A stretch of 64,000 nt of DNA from Trichostrongylus colubriformis (lineage: Eukaryota; Nematoda; Chromadorea; Rhabditida; Trichostrongylidae): contig OZ022256.1 in the NCBI GenBank assembly GCA_963978905.1, positions 14,181,863-14,245,862 on the forward strand. Reading direction: 5' to 3'. Each line of letters starts with the position of its first letter. Within the stretch, counting starts at the first letter, position 1. Below are positions 36,314 to 45,640 of the stretch, in pieces. The position numbers and the translations under genes are program-made. Under the pieces are notes generated by a model that saw only the letters and a program-made list of their open reading frames with translations, ran no database searches and was not told where the DNA came from.

Positions 36314-36950
36314 TGTTGCAGAGAGAAGCTAGTAGGGGGAGTCCTCCGGGAAGGGTCCCGGCAAAAAGACGGGCCACCCAAATCAATTGAGCTAGGCGCC
36401 AGGAGCGGAGGGAGTAGGTGAAAGCTCGAATAAAGGAAAGAACCCTGTTCTGACTTGGGATTCCAAGTTACTCTTGTGATCTCAAGTTAGCTATCAGAGC
36501 GAGCTTATCATAGAAGATAAGAGTAGTACGGGAGGTCTCAGTTTCCGACGTGCATCATCTATACGTGGTGGCGGACTTCTCGCCGGATCTCAGGTTGGTT
36601 GTGGCTGTTCACCTTCGTGGTAGTGAGAGACTTTGTGTCGATCTGTTCCGACTCCGTGTCGGGTTTCGTACAGCTAGCAGCAACCGTAGGCAGGACCTCC
36701 CTCTCTAGTGTGGGAAACAGTAGAAAACTACACCCTCCGATCCTGGACACACTCTCTCTCCGGTGCTCCGTTTTGTCATTGCATTGTAATCCCAGTGTGA
36801 TTTTGTGCTTCATTTGTGCTAACGTGTTGTTGTTGTTTTTATAATAAATTGTTAGTTCAGCACTCGGTGTCATTTGCTAAGTGTCGTGAAGCGATAGGTA
36901 TCTTTTGGGCCTCAATATCATATATCCTAGCACGTGTGGTGGCCCGTACA
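36314..36950 (+). repeat. LTR, left copy (inverted relative to the coding frame)
   Basis: This is a 637-base LTR running TGTTGCAG..CCCGTACA on the plus strand. It includes ATAATAAATTG near 36841, a possible polyadenylation signal. It is immediately followed by GGTG (36951-36954), the same four bases as the host target duplication, and then by truncated pol on the opposite strand. Confidence 0.9.
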
Positions 36951-39654
36951 GGTGTACAGGCCCGTCCTTTTTCTCAACCAGTACAATGGGGAAAGCCCAA
37001 TTCGATCTGCTTTTCTCGATAATATTCCTCGAAAGCAAGTCAGCAAGAAGTTCTTTCAATTTCGGTCGCATCCCTAGCGGCACCGGTCTTGTTTTTAATC
37101 TTATTGGACTACAATCTCCAGTGTTTATGTTCATCTCCACTAAATTGGTTTGGGAAAGCTCTTCGTCCTTCACCGCAAACGCGTCCTGATGCCGTTTCAA
37201 TACTGTTGTTATGCTCTGATCCCATTTCTCGAATTCCCCATTTGCCTTGATTAACTCCAGCAAGGTATTCCATTTCTCCTCTTTCGTTGATGGCTTATCC
37301 TTATTTAGCATCAGTGGGTTAACTTCTTCCCATTTTTGATGCCACTTCTCTGTACTCCAGTGACCTACATTCTCTCCTTCCTTGAAAATCAACGGCTCAT
37401 CACTGGTGTTAAACACAGGTAGCATGGTATCCTGATTCCGAATTCGAAATACCCCTGGGGCTACATGCTGTCTGCTAGGCCAGATAACACGATCTCCATT
37501 TTCCTCACGTCCCATTACACACCTTACTTGTACCAAGGCTGAATCGCGCGGTGGTACGTATGCTCTTTGGGCGACGACCACGTCTCCCTTCGTCAGCGAT
37601 ACGCGCTCTTTGCAGTCGTCCTTTGTGTTATTTATAGAAATGTTTACTCCTAACTGACTGAGTGCATTCGTTCCAAGAATGATCTCCTTATTTTGGTCAG
37701 CGATTATGTGGAATGGTACCAGACAACGGTTACCTCCCTCTAGCTCGGCCTCAATACACACTGCTCCGAGAAAAGTCATCCTGTTGTTTGAAGCATCGAA
37801 CACTGGCTTCAAACACGACTGCTCAATTAGGTCCAGGGAATCAACGTCATAGCCCCGGTTCTGGGCTTCTGCTAGGATCTCAATCGAAATGATACTGATC
37901 ATGGAACCAGTATCCAGTAAAGCTTCATTCGTACCGTTAAGAAGTTTAAGCCTTCCGACCAATTTTTCACCCACTAATTCCTTATCTTTCTTGGTCTTAG
38001 GTCTCACAGCTCTTCCTACACTGCGTTCTCTCACTGCCATTCCTAAGCTTCGCACCTTGTTGATCAAGGTAGAAATGGTTTGTTTTTCTTTTTCCATTTT
38101 GCTCTCCTTGCGCTTTATCTGGTTCACTTTGGTTGCTTCCTGAGGGCAGACTCTGCTAATGTGGCCATATTTTGAACAATTATAGCACTTTCTTTTTTCA
38201 CTGGGAGCTTGGCTTGGGACAGAATCTTTGACCCGTGTGGTTGGGTACGAAGTACTTTTCTGGTCGCTGCTTTTCTGTTCATTGCGAACCAATTCCCTTA
38301 TCGGGCTGTGTCTGCTCTGTTCTCTATCGATTCCCCTTGCGTTGCTCGCCCCCACGCTACGGTATTGCTCGGATCTGGACTTCCAGTTTGGAATCCCCAG
38401 TTTTCTACTGGCATTCAACATGAACTTCGATTGTTCAATACTCAGCGCTAACTGCTTAACCTCCTCATATGCCCGTCGTGGTTCAACTTTATGAAGTGCG
38501 CTTACCAGTTGGAAGTGCTCCGGCCAAAAGGCCAAGTTGTCCAGCAATATCTGCGCGTATTCTAAAGACCTATCCTCGAGGGATCCTTCTGGGTATGCTA
38601 GTTCTCCAAGCCTCTCTAACACTACGCAGAACTCAGCCACATCTTGGTTTGGGCGTATCCTCAGATTTTTCAGCTCGGTCAGGGCCCTCAACCTACCCGC
38701 TGTGGAGTCGTGGGCCAGCAACTTTGCCATTTCGTTCACTACCGTATCGAACCCTTGCTCCTTGACCATTCTGGGGAGAGACGCGAAGATATTCTTTGCG
38801 CGGCCAGCGAGATGGTCGTCTGCTAATATCTCCACTAAGGTGGCCTCACATCGCACTACGTCGCTATACTTTCTTCTAAACCTTCTAACAAATTCCCAAA
38901 AGTTCTCATTCTTCAATCCTCTAAAGACCCCTGGGTCTACACAGGCCATAGATTTCAGATAAGCAGCCAACACACCTGAACTGTCCAAGACTGGCTCCGT
39001 CGCCGTCGGGCTCTCCGAATGCCTCCTCAAGGCTCCTACAAATCGCGGACCAGTCGAATACGCTGCGTTCTGCAATGGTTTCATTTCTTCTCTTTCCATT
39101 CGCATTGACGTGGAATTATCGTTCCACCCACCGCTATCCGTTAAAGGCTCCTTCTTTGCAGATTGGAGTGCAGTAATTTCGTTCTTCACCTGTAACACGT
39201 CTGTCTTAAGAATGTCACAGATTTCTGCGAGTAACTCTCCATCTCTTTCCGTAGTCCTGATGTAATCCATCCAGTCCCCGACTGTTGTTATCCCTCTTTC
39301 GTCCAATACGTTCAGAACGGCCTTCCCCAGCTCCCGCTGAGTCCCTGTGTCAGCTATCTCTGCTCTCAATATACTTTGCACCTTCTCTAACCCAACCTCA
39401 ATTTCCTTTTCTACCTCTATCCTCTTCTCTTTTGCCATCCGAGAGTCCCTTAACCGCTCTATCACTGACTTGTACATGCTTACCAATGCATCATTACACC
39501 GCTCACTTAGTGCGCTACATTTCGAAATCGTATCGCCGGTTTCTCTCACCTGCTGAGGGGTGTCCGACGGTTCCTCCATTTCCACCACGTTTTCGTCCCG
39601 TATCGGTAGCATTCTGGAACGAGTGGTGATACTAGGCTCTCTTTCTATCACCAT
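36877..39654 (-). CDS. Gag-protease-RT polyprotein, truncated in RT
   Basis: A single uninterrupted 925-codon frame. Residues of about 50-165 look like coiled coil. About 235-415 form a Gag capsid-like region (PGVFRGLKNENFWEFVRRFR; RPNQDVAEFCVVLERLG). A CCHC zinc knuckle sits at 490-503 (CYNCSKYGHISRVC). A retropepsin follows, with catalytic ALLDTGSM at 578-585 and the flap-side motif IILGTNALSQLG at 658-669. The start of a Ty3/gypsy-type RT lies at about 850-898 (TRPVPLGMRPKLKELLADLL; WAFPIVLVEKKDG). The last 25 or so residues are translated from the inverted LTR. The RT active-site YxDD, RNase H and integrase are absent, so the element cannot move on its own. The ATG at 39654 lies about 290 bases inside the LTR, after a leader, as expected. 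Confidence 0.9.
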   Translation of the reverse strand: MVIEREPSITTRSRMLPIRDENVVEMEEPSDTPQQVRETGDTISKCSALSERCNDALVSMYKSVIERLRDSRMAKEKRIEVEKEIEVGLEKVQSILRAEIADTGTQRELGKAVLNVLDERGITTVGDWMDYIRTTERDGELLAEICDILKTDVLQVKNEITALQSAKKEPLTDSGGWNDNSTSMRMEREEMKPLQNAAYSTGPRFVGALRRHSESPTATEPVLDSSGVLAAYLKSMACVDPGVFRGLKNENFWEFVRRFRRKYSDVVRCEATLVEILADDHLAGRAKNIFASLPRMVKEQGFDTVVNEMAKLLAHDSTAGRLRALTELKNLRIRPNQDVAEFCVVLERLGELAYPEGSLEDRSLEYAQILLDNLAFWPEHFQLVSALHKVEPRRAYEEVKQLALSIEQSKFMLNASRKLGIPNWKSRSEQYRSVGASNARGIDREQSRHSPIRELVRNEQKSSDQKSTSYPTTRVKDSVPSQAPSEKRKCYNCSKYGHISRVCPQEATKVNQIKRKESKMEKEKQTISTLINKVRSLGMAVRERSVGRAVRPKTKKDKELVGEKLVGRLKLLNGTNEALLDTGSMISIISIEILAEAQNRGYDVDSLDLIEQSCLKPVFDASNNRMTFLGAVCIEAELEGGNRCLVPFHIIADQNKEIILGTNALSQLGVNISINNTKDDCKERVSLTKGDVVVAQRAYVPPRDSALVQVRCVMGREENGDRVIWPSRQHVAPGVFRIRNQDTMLPVFNTSDEPLIFKEGENVGHWSTEKWHQKWEEVNPLMLNKDKPSTKEEKWNTLLELIKANGEFEKWDQSITTVLKRHQDAFAVKDEELSQTNLVEMNINTGDCSPIRLKTRPVPLGMRPKLKELLADLLSRNIIEKSRSNWAFPIVLVEKKDGPVHLYGPPHVLGYMILRPKRYLSLHDT

Positions 39655-39926
39655 TTTGTGTCACCGGCTACCACGAGGGGCAGGTACACTTCTTACTTTC
39701 TTACTCTTTTAACGTCAGATTCTTTCTTTACTGACGATCTGTATTCCGGGTACCTTATCCTCTCGGTAACCTCGGAGTGGCACACACAGTTATAGCCGAT
39801 ACACGAAGTATTCAGCACTCTACAGGTTACGACACACTACCACTTGCTAGTTTCGTGAAAACAATACACGTACAAGTTACGGCACACTACCACTTGCTAG
39901 TTTCGTGTAAGCAATGGGTATCGACT
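39655..39926 (-). other. Retroelement leader with a duplicated block
   Basis: Untranslated leader between the primer-binding-like site and gag. It holds two near-identical copies, about 40 bases each, around 39825-39905 (TACGACACACTACCACTTGC / TACGGCACACTACCACTTGC, each followed by TAGTTTCGTG). The duplication may reflect strand-transfer slippage or be a packaging or structural element. Confidence 0.5.
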
Positions 39927-39944
39927 AGAATAGTTCGGCCCCCA
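39927..39944 (-). other. Putative primer-binding site
   Basis: Directly inside the LTR on the minus strand is TGGGGGCCGAACTATTC. A TGG immediately after the LTR, complementary to the CCA end of a tRNA, is the standard primer-binding position. The matching tRNA was not identified. Confidence 0.6.
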
Positions 39945-40581
39945 TGTACGGGCCACCACACGTGCTAGGATATATGATATTGAGGCCCAAAAGATACCTA
40001 TCGCTTCACGACACTTAGCAAATGACACCGAGTGCTGAACTAACAATTTATTATAAAAACAACAACAACACGTTAGCACAAATGAAGCACAAAATCACAC
40101 TGGGATTACAATGCAATGACAAAACGGAGCACCGGAGAGAGAGTGTGTCCAGGATCGGAGGGTGTAGTTTTCTACTGTTTCCCACACTAGAGAGGGAGGT
40201 CCTGCCTACGGTTGCTGCTAGCTGTACGAAACCCGACACGGAGTCGGAACAGATCGACACAAAGTCTCTCACTACCACGAAGGTGAACAGCCACAACCAA
40301 CCTGAGATCCGGCGAGAAGTCCGCCACCACGTATAGATGATGCACGTCGGAAACTGAGACCTCCCGTACTACTCTTATCTTCTATGATAAGCTCGCTCTG
40401 ATAGCTAACTTGAGATCACAAGAGTAACTTGGAATCCCAAGTCAGAACAGGGTTCTTTCCTTTATTCGAGCTTTCACCTACTCCCTCCGCTCCTGGCGCC
40501 TAGCTCAATTGATTTGGGTGGCCCGTCTTTTTGCCGGGACCCTTCCCGGAGGACTCCCCCTACTAGCTTCTCTCTGCAACA
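39945..40581 (-). repeat. LTR, right copy (5' LTR of the coding frame)
   Basis: This is a 637-base LTR in the normal relation to the gag-pol frame: TGTTGCAG starts at 40581 reading leftward and TACA ends at 39945, followed by the primer-binding-like site. It is a mirror copy of 36314-36950. The short open frames in the two LTRs are identical translations of each other and should not be called genes. Confidence 0.9.
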
Positions 40582-41029
40582 GGTGTTCTTTAACATTCCA
40601 TTTGTTCCGGGTCCCCAGCGCCTTTCGTTTCCAAGAGCCAAAACGTGCTTTTACCACTGAAACCCCTCCGGAGGCGGATTTGGGCATGAAAATGATTCTT
40701 CGGATCATAGCAGCCTTGTCATTCATCGGGGGCTCTGTACTTCCATGAACCAAAGGGCCAATCCTTAGGAAGCCTCCCATAAAAGACCTACCATGGAACA
40801 CGGCTCCACTGTTTTAAGGGGACCTTGATACCGTGGGTGCTCTGAAGCCCGACTGCGCCGCTTGAAGGTTCCATATTCCTATGAAAATGAAAGTAGTGAG
40901 TCTCAGCTTGTTCCTGCTCCTAGAGAAACATTTCGGGAATAATCAGCCCCAATACTTTCATTTCTTTCGTCTCCCTATGTTTTGTATAATTGAGAGATGT
41001 GAGCCGTGGGCAAAATTACTTTTTTTTGG

Positions 41030-41454
41030 AAAAATGATCTGTGGAGATGGTACAAGTGTGGTTTGGGTAGGGCATGGGACAGGAAGTAAAGGCCACCCAT
41101 AGACTAAGGTAAGCTCCTCCCACGGTGGGCGGGGTGTGCACTGAAATGCTCTGTCTTTAAGAAAAGGAGCAATTTCGATCGACCTACTGACGCACATGGT
41201 GTTTCGCGCACAGTGTGCGCCAGCCAACTGGTGATATAAAAAACCCCTAACGAATTCACACTCGACGTCTTGGTAAGGCGTCGCTTGTGCAAAGTAACGG
41301 ACTGTAGGCCACCGTAGCTAATACCACAAGCCAAAACTGTTCCCACACATTTTCTTCAGATATGATGGGCAAATTAGGTACTATAAGAAAAATAACACGC
41401 GCGAGAGTGGAACGACAGCCTTGTCGGTGCTTTTCCCCACCTCCCCCATCCCCT
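41030..41454. other. No gene recognised
   Basis: Nothing recognised. Confidence 0.45.
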
Positions 41455-41850
41455 GACACCAGGGCACTCCCAGGCGTCGAGGAAAATGGCCGTTTCGGTG
41501 CGAGCCCCCCCCCCCCCTCTTCGAGGACCCTAAAACGACTCCTCCCCCTTTAGTTTCTACAGTATCAGTTATAGACAAATGCTGAGTAGTTTCTTACTAT
41601 GTATTTTTGTGTTGATTCCGGTTACGAATGAATATTCCAAGTTATCCTCAATTTGACTAATTTAACTTTTAATTATACTTAATCTGATAGCTGTGTCAGC
41701 CAATGGTACATTCCCTCTTGTATAACCTAGGATCATCGCTGGCCTCAGCGATAACGACCCCCCTTCACTTCCCTACTACCCGTCAAACGCGACCCCCTGT
41801 CGAGGAATCCTCGACTCCCGGAGTACCCTGCCTGACACCCATGCAATGGA
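41455..41850 (-). repeat. R350 repeat family, copy C
   Basis: Module 2 reversed is GCACTCCCAGGCGTCGAGG, AAAATGGCCGTTTCGG, then a poly-C run at about 41507-41517. Module 1 reversed (about 41785-41845) is GTCAAACGCGACCCCCTGTC followed by a hairpin TCGAGGAATCCTCGA and CCCGGAGTACCCTG. Order and spacing fit the plus-strand copies read from the other strand. Confidence 0.6.
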
Positions 41851-42329
41851 TCCCGGGCATCACAGCAATCCCAAACAAGGGGTTTCGGGTAGATGAAACA
41901 GGGAATTTGATTGACACCATCGATTTCTAGCGCACATTTCTCTTATTCTTTCTAAGGAACGCCATCTGGTATTCATTAAAAAAAACCCTTTAGAAAAAAG
42001 TCTTTAATTCAGCCAGTTGTTTAATAATTCACGATTTCATGTCATTTATAATGCATTAAATACACCCTGCAGGACAAATAATGCCGAATACTTTTTTGCA
42101 TGCAGAAAATAATTTCAAATGCACACGCGATCAATTATCCAAAAATTTTATGAGTATAATGCCCCCTCTAAAAACAAGTAACAAAAAAGTTCCCGTTGCA
42201 CATTTACATACATGCATATTCAATATCTGAATAAATCTATTAATGAGAATGAGAAGCGACGTTTGACTCATGCGCACACGAGGGTGACAGAATATTATAA
42301 GAGAACTAGATCCGCCGACTGCTCAAACA
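41851..42329. other. No gene recognised; AT-rich
   Basis: Nothing recognised. Confidence 0.45.
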
Positions 42330-42640
42330 AGGGATCTTGAGCTCAAAGACAGTAGCAAATGTAGTTCGAACGAATAAGAAACGATTGTTGGATATGAAAG
42401 AAGAGGTGCTCAGCAGTGTGAAAAGTAAAGCAAAAGGAGTGAAACGGCACAAACGAGAAAAATAAGACCCCTCTCCAAACGTGGGATCCGAAAGGTGGCG
42501 AGCCATGTTGAAACAAGTGGCAGCTGTAGAAAAAGACGGCTCTAATAAAGCTTGAGGACGCTTCTTTTCCCCTAAATTTCGCCTCATATAGTCTTCCCAG
42601 ACCCTTCTGAATGACTATTTTTGTGTGTGCTCTCATTGCT
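42330..42640. repeat. F2 repeat, copy 2
   Basis: Contains GAGGTGCTCAGCAG, GTGAAACGG, AAAATAAGACCCCTCTCC, TAAATTTCGCCTCATATAGTC and TTCCCAGACCC, in the same order as copy 1 at 1170 and the copy at 45300. Confidence 0.6.
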
Positions 42641-42689
42641 CACGTACGCCTACTCTTTTGGTTTGACCCAAGCTTAACCCCTACGGAAA

Positions 42690-42870
42690 CTTAAAGGCAG
42701 CATTAGGGGAAATTCGGATGAAAAGTAAAAGAAGTAGTGAATGTGAAAGTCGACATCTCTAGTGACAGGACAGTGAAAAAAACAATGGATGGAATTGGCC
42801 GAAAACCCGAGAAATAGGACCCCCTCCCACCGTTGCTTCTAGGCGAGGACACCTGTCCGTTAAATGGCGG
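42690..42870. repeat. F2 repeat, partial copy 3
   Basis: AAATTCGGATGAAAAG and GGCCGAAAACCCGAGAAATAG with GACCCCCTCCCACC parallel the central part of F2. The 3' part is missing or eroded. Confidence 0.45.
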
Positions 42871-44113
42871 GTAGCTTGATATAGTTTTCCATTGGCATGT
42901 TGCCAAGTAAACACCAGGGAATGCTTGGAGATACGACAGCATCTATTTTTTGAGTGAGTTTCAAGCTAAAACTGCGAATGCGCGCCGCAAAACCTTTGAT
43001 TCTGCCGCATCTTCTTGGCCGCTCCCACCCCAGTCAATTGGGGATTACGTCATCGGGAGGCAGGATCGACAAATCAAAGAGGCGGAACAGACAGGCGGTT
43101 GCGGCGTTTTGCGGCGGTTCCGCAGCTCGAGGGGGCGCTTTTGCACCGGGATTTCGCCACGGATAGCCTTCCTAGGCCCAGGACTACCATGTGAGTGACT
43201 TCTTATAGGGATTTCTCCATTACCGCATTACCTCTAATGCTGTCTCTAAAAACCTTTTCTCTGAGTTGTCATGGGGGCTAAGCTTTGGTCATGCTACTGT
43301 CTAGTTGGGTCATCGCAAGCAGTTCGAAATGAAATATAACGAACTCATAAGGATTCTTATTTTTGGTCTATAGTACGGAATCGGAGCAGGATTGGCTGAT
43401 GTGCCCGCCTGTAGCTGGAAACTTACAGTGGGAACACTTACGCACGCAGAGATACTTTGGGGAAGACTCATGAGTGCTCTAGTGTATCTTTAGTGGTGCA
43501 TTCTGAAGATTCTGTGCATGATTCTCTTCCGAGTATGAGCCTCACGGGAGCACACTCAGCCGTAATCCAAGAAGTTTGCCGGTCAATTCTACCTAAGAAT
43601 GAACTTGTCGAACACTGACTATCTTTCAGCCTTTTTTATCGTGGAAGTAAGTTTCACTCGATTGAGGGTTGTAGGTAGTACTGTCTATTGTTGAAGTTCA
43701 CAATTGCCCGTTCATATTGAACGTGATACGAACTTGCTGCCTGGTCTTAACGGTTCTTCCCATACTTGTAAATGTCCACTTTTTCAGTTCCCCATATCAT
43801 GACATTTTTTAAGTAATGCTTTTTCGGCAGAACGAATCCTACTACCACATCAGCTATAAGAAGGAGAAACGTGTGCGTGAAGTTCATCATTTTCGTGCAG
43901 CACAACACCCACTGGTGGATATCTTCATATTTCCGCAGGAACTTCCCTTCCTTCATTTAACTTTCCTTCTGAAGTGTGGCACAGCGCCTGTCACAGACGA
44001 GGCATACTTAAAACGTCCTCAAGCTGGGATTCCAGTAAAAGTGCGCGAGTGTTGTTAAGTGCCATCTAACCAAATTAGGCATGAGAATTACCCAGGTCTG
44101 ATGCCATCTTCAC
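42871..44113. other. Unrecognised region with one possible signal-peptide exon
   Basis: Apart from the weak candidate at 43766-43890, nothing is recognised. Confidence 0.35.
43766..43890 (-). CDS. Possible first exon of a small secreted protein
   Basis: On the minus strand, MMNFTHTFLLLIADVVVGFV resembles a signal peptide and is followed by LPKKHYLKNVMIWGTEKVDI. The frame meets a plausible splice donor (GTATGG) at 43765. A possible acceptor (ATAGACAG) lies about 80 bases further on and opens a phase-compatible short exon. Small secreted proteins are abundant in parasitic nematodes (general knowledge). No family is recognised, and chance is a real alternative. Confidence 0.2.
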
Positions 44114-44723
44114 AGGAATGGTCCACGGAAAAATTGGTTTTTATGCTACCCATACATTTATGTTGTGTTTGCTTAATGTGGGTCGCATGCAAAGTTTCAC
44201 ACAAAAAAAAATGTGATTCCGGCTAACACTAAGGCCGCGCTCATACTTTGCGGTGCCGGCGGCAAGGCGTGGCTGCGTATCTCGGCGTCTCCGCCTATGC
44301 CATCCTGCTTCGTTGCCTAACTCATCTTTGCACCTCCACCGTGCCACTCTCCCTCGCTGCCTGTGAACGCAACCACACCTCATCGGCGGTAAGTATGACC
44401 GCGGCCTAAGATACACCACCACAAAGCCTTGACCGGGTGGGCGGGGCCTCCGAGCTATTCCCTACCCCATTCGCCCGTCGCGGTCGGAGCCGCATTGTAG
44501 GAACAGAAAGTTACATAAACAGTCCCACTCTCCGTTCCCAACCGCGGCAGACGACGGGAGGGAGCTTTTACTCAGAGGCCCTTCACACCCGGCCAAGAAT
44601 GTAGGGAGCTGTATCTGAGCCAATTTCTCACTTTTTCGCGTGAAACTTTGCATGCGGTAAGCAAGTGCAACAGACATAAATATAGGGGTAACAATGAAGC
44701 TGATTTTTCCGTGAACGATTCCT
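44114..44723. mobile_element. Palindromic MITE family P1, copy 3, with nested insertion
   Basis: Ends are AGGAATGGTCCACGG and CCGTGAACGATTCCT. The arms share TACCCATACATTTATGTTGTG, GTCGCATGCAAAGTTTCAC, GGGTGGGCGGGGCCTCCGAG and AAACTTTGCATGCGG with copies 1 and 2. Its left arm is interrupted at 44233-44406 by a PIF/Harbinger-like MITE. Without that insert it is about 430 bases, like the other copies. Confidence 0.85.
44233..44406. mobile_element. PIF/Harbinger-like MITE, copy 2 (nested, 174 bases)
   Basis: Inverted ends GGCCGCGCTCATACTTTGC and the mirror of GGCCGCGGTCATACTTAC, with TAA on both sides (44230-44232 and 44407-44409). It sits in the left arm of a P1 element, so P1 is older than this insertion. 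The length equals copy 1 at 15911. Confidence 0.9.
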
Positions 44724-45299
44724 TGAACTGTGCTATGCTTCTTTATAAAATAACCACCGAAGAGCAGTGCTGTCATTATTACATGCCTATAGCCTGCAAA
44801 TCAAGACTATGTACGTGTACCAGCTCAGTGAGTCTGTCCAGGGCGACTCTTAACAACGCAGTGAACATCACGGGATAGGAGGTGGGAAAAAGCAAAACCG
44901 AAAAGAAAAAAATTCAAATTACACCATGAAACATTACATTACTCTTGCAAGCGTGTTAAAAACCTCCCGGAAGAAACCATAACTTTCCTAACTTTACTCA
45001 CAAACCAGTTTGGCGACGTCGAGCTCACGATAGGCGTTGGTGTATCATTCCAGCGAGTTTCTATTCCACGTGTAAACGAGTTTCGCATTTCAGTAGATTT
45101 AGCATCATCTCTAAACATCCTCTACTAGCAGTAGCTCCTTCTACCGTCAGCATCTAAAGATCTATTGACGAAAGAGTCAAAATCTGTTTCTACCATTGTT
45201 AATCACCGATTCGGTGGTAGATTCAGACGATGGTAGATCCTCGGGAAGCTCATCGGGAAGCTTATAGAGAAACAGCCATGTAGCTCCCTTCTACATGCT
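44724..45299. other. No gene recognised
   Basis: Nothing recognised. Confidence 0.45.
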
Positions 45300-45640
45300 A
45301 GAGAGTCTTCACTGAGGCGTTTGAAGGCAGTGATAGAGATATTCGGAACGAATGTGGAAAGATTTCTGAGTAGAGAGCTGAGGTGCTCAGCAGCATGAGT
45401 GTGAAGAGGAGAAGGTGTGAAACGGACAAAAACCTGAGGGATAAAACCCTCTTCTCTTCCTTTATTTTCAAAAAGGGCTGGCTGAAGTGAAAAAAGGGGC
45501 GCCTGGGATAAAAACGTCGGAAGCCGTTGGAAAAGGCGCCCCTTCCAGAACTCAGGGGCGCTCCTCTCACCTGGAATTTCGCCACATATAGCCTTTCCAG
45601 ACCCGTAGCTTTTAACTCAGTAACTTACATCAAGAGTTTT
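45300..45640. repeat. F2 repeat, copy 4
   Basis: Contains GAGGTGCTCAGCAGCATGAG, AAACGGACAAAAACCTGAG, GCGCTCCTCTCACCTGGAAT, TTCGCCACATATAGCC, TTTCCAGACCCGTAGCTTTT and TAACTTACATCAAGAG. It is closest to copy 1. Confidence 0.65.

Larger units (their letters stand above)
36314..40581 (-). mobile_element. Ty3/gypsy-type retrotransposon with LTRs in inverted orientation
   Basis: The element is 4,268 bases. Its outer ends are TGTTGCAGAG and CTCTGCAACA, flanked by a GGTG target duplication (36310-36313 and 40582-40585). The homologous site in copy A of the host transposon has a single GGTG. Instead of two direct LTRs it has two 637-base LTRs facing each other (36314-36950 in + orientation, 39945-40581 in - orientation), nearly or fully identical where I compared them. 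Internally, read on the minus strand, it has a primer-binding-like TGG motif, then gag, protease and the first part of reverse transcriptase. The rest of RT, RNase H and integrase are missing, replaced by the inverted LTR. High LTR identity implies recent origin, or an assembly artefact. Confidence 0.85.
36018..41029. mobile_element. Mariner-type TA-flanked element, copy B, split by an LTR element
   Basis: The left end (CAGGGTGGGG..GGCCAAAAAAAAAG, TA at 36016-36017) and interior match copy A at 33626 closely. Homology stops at GGTG (36313) and resumes at 40582 with the same GGTG followed by TTCTTTAAC. The right part runs to CAAAATTACTTTTTTTTGG and then loses the last dozen terminal bases, including the expected TA. 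Removing the 4.27-kb insertion and one GGTG leaves about 740 bases, the size of copy A. A poly-G expansion has altered the left end. Confidence 0.85.

Noticed and set aside
36559..36873. A 104-codon minus-strand frame with an identical twin at 40022-40336 (+), apparently a duplicated gene
   Set aside because: Both lie wholly inside the two mirror-image LTRs. They are identical because the LTRs are, not because of coding selection.
36877..39654. DIRS-type retrotransposon, because of the inverted terminal repeats
   Set aside because: The frame has a retropepsin DTG and Ty3/gypsy-like RT start, the ends are TG..CA with a 4-base duplication and a primer-binding-like site, and no tyrosine recombinase is seen. 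It fits a rearranged gypsy element.
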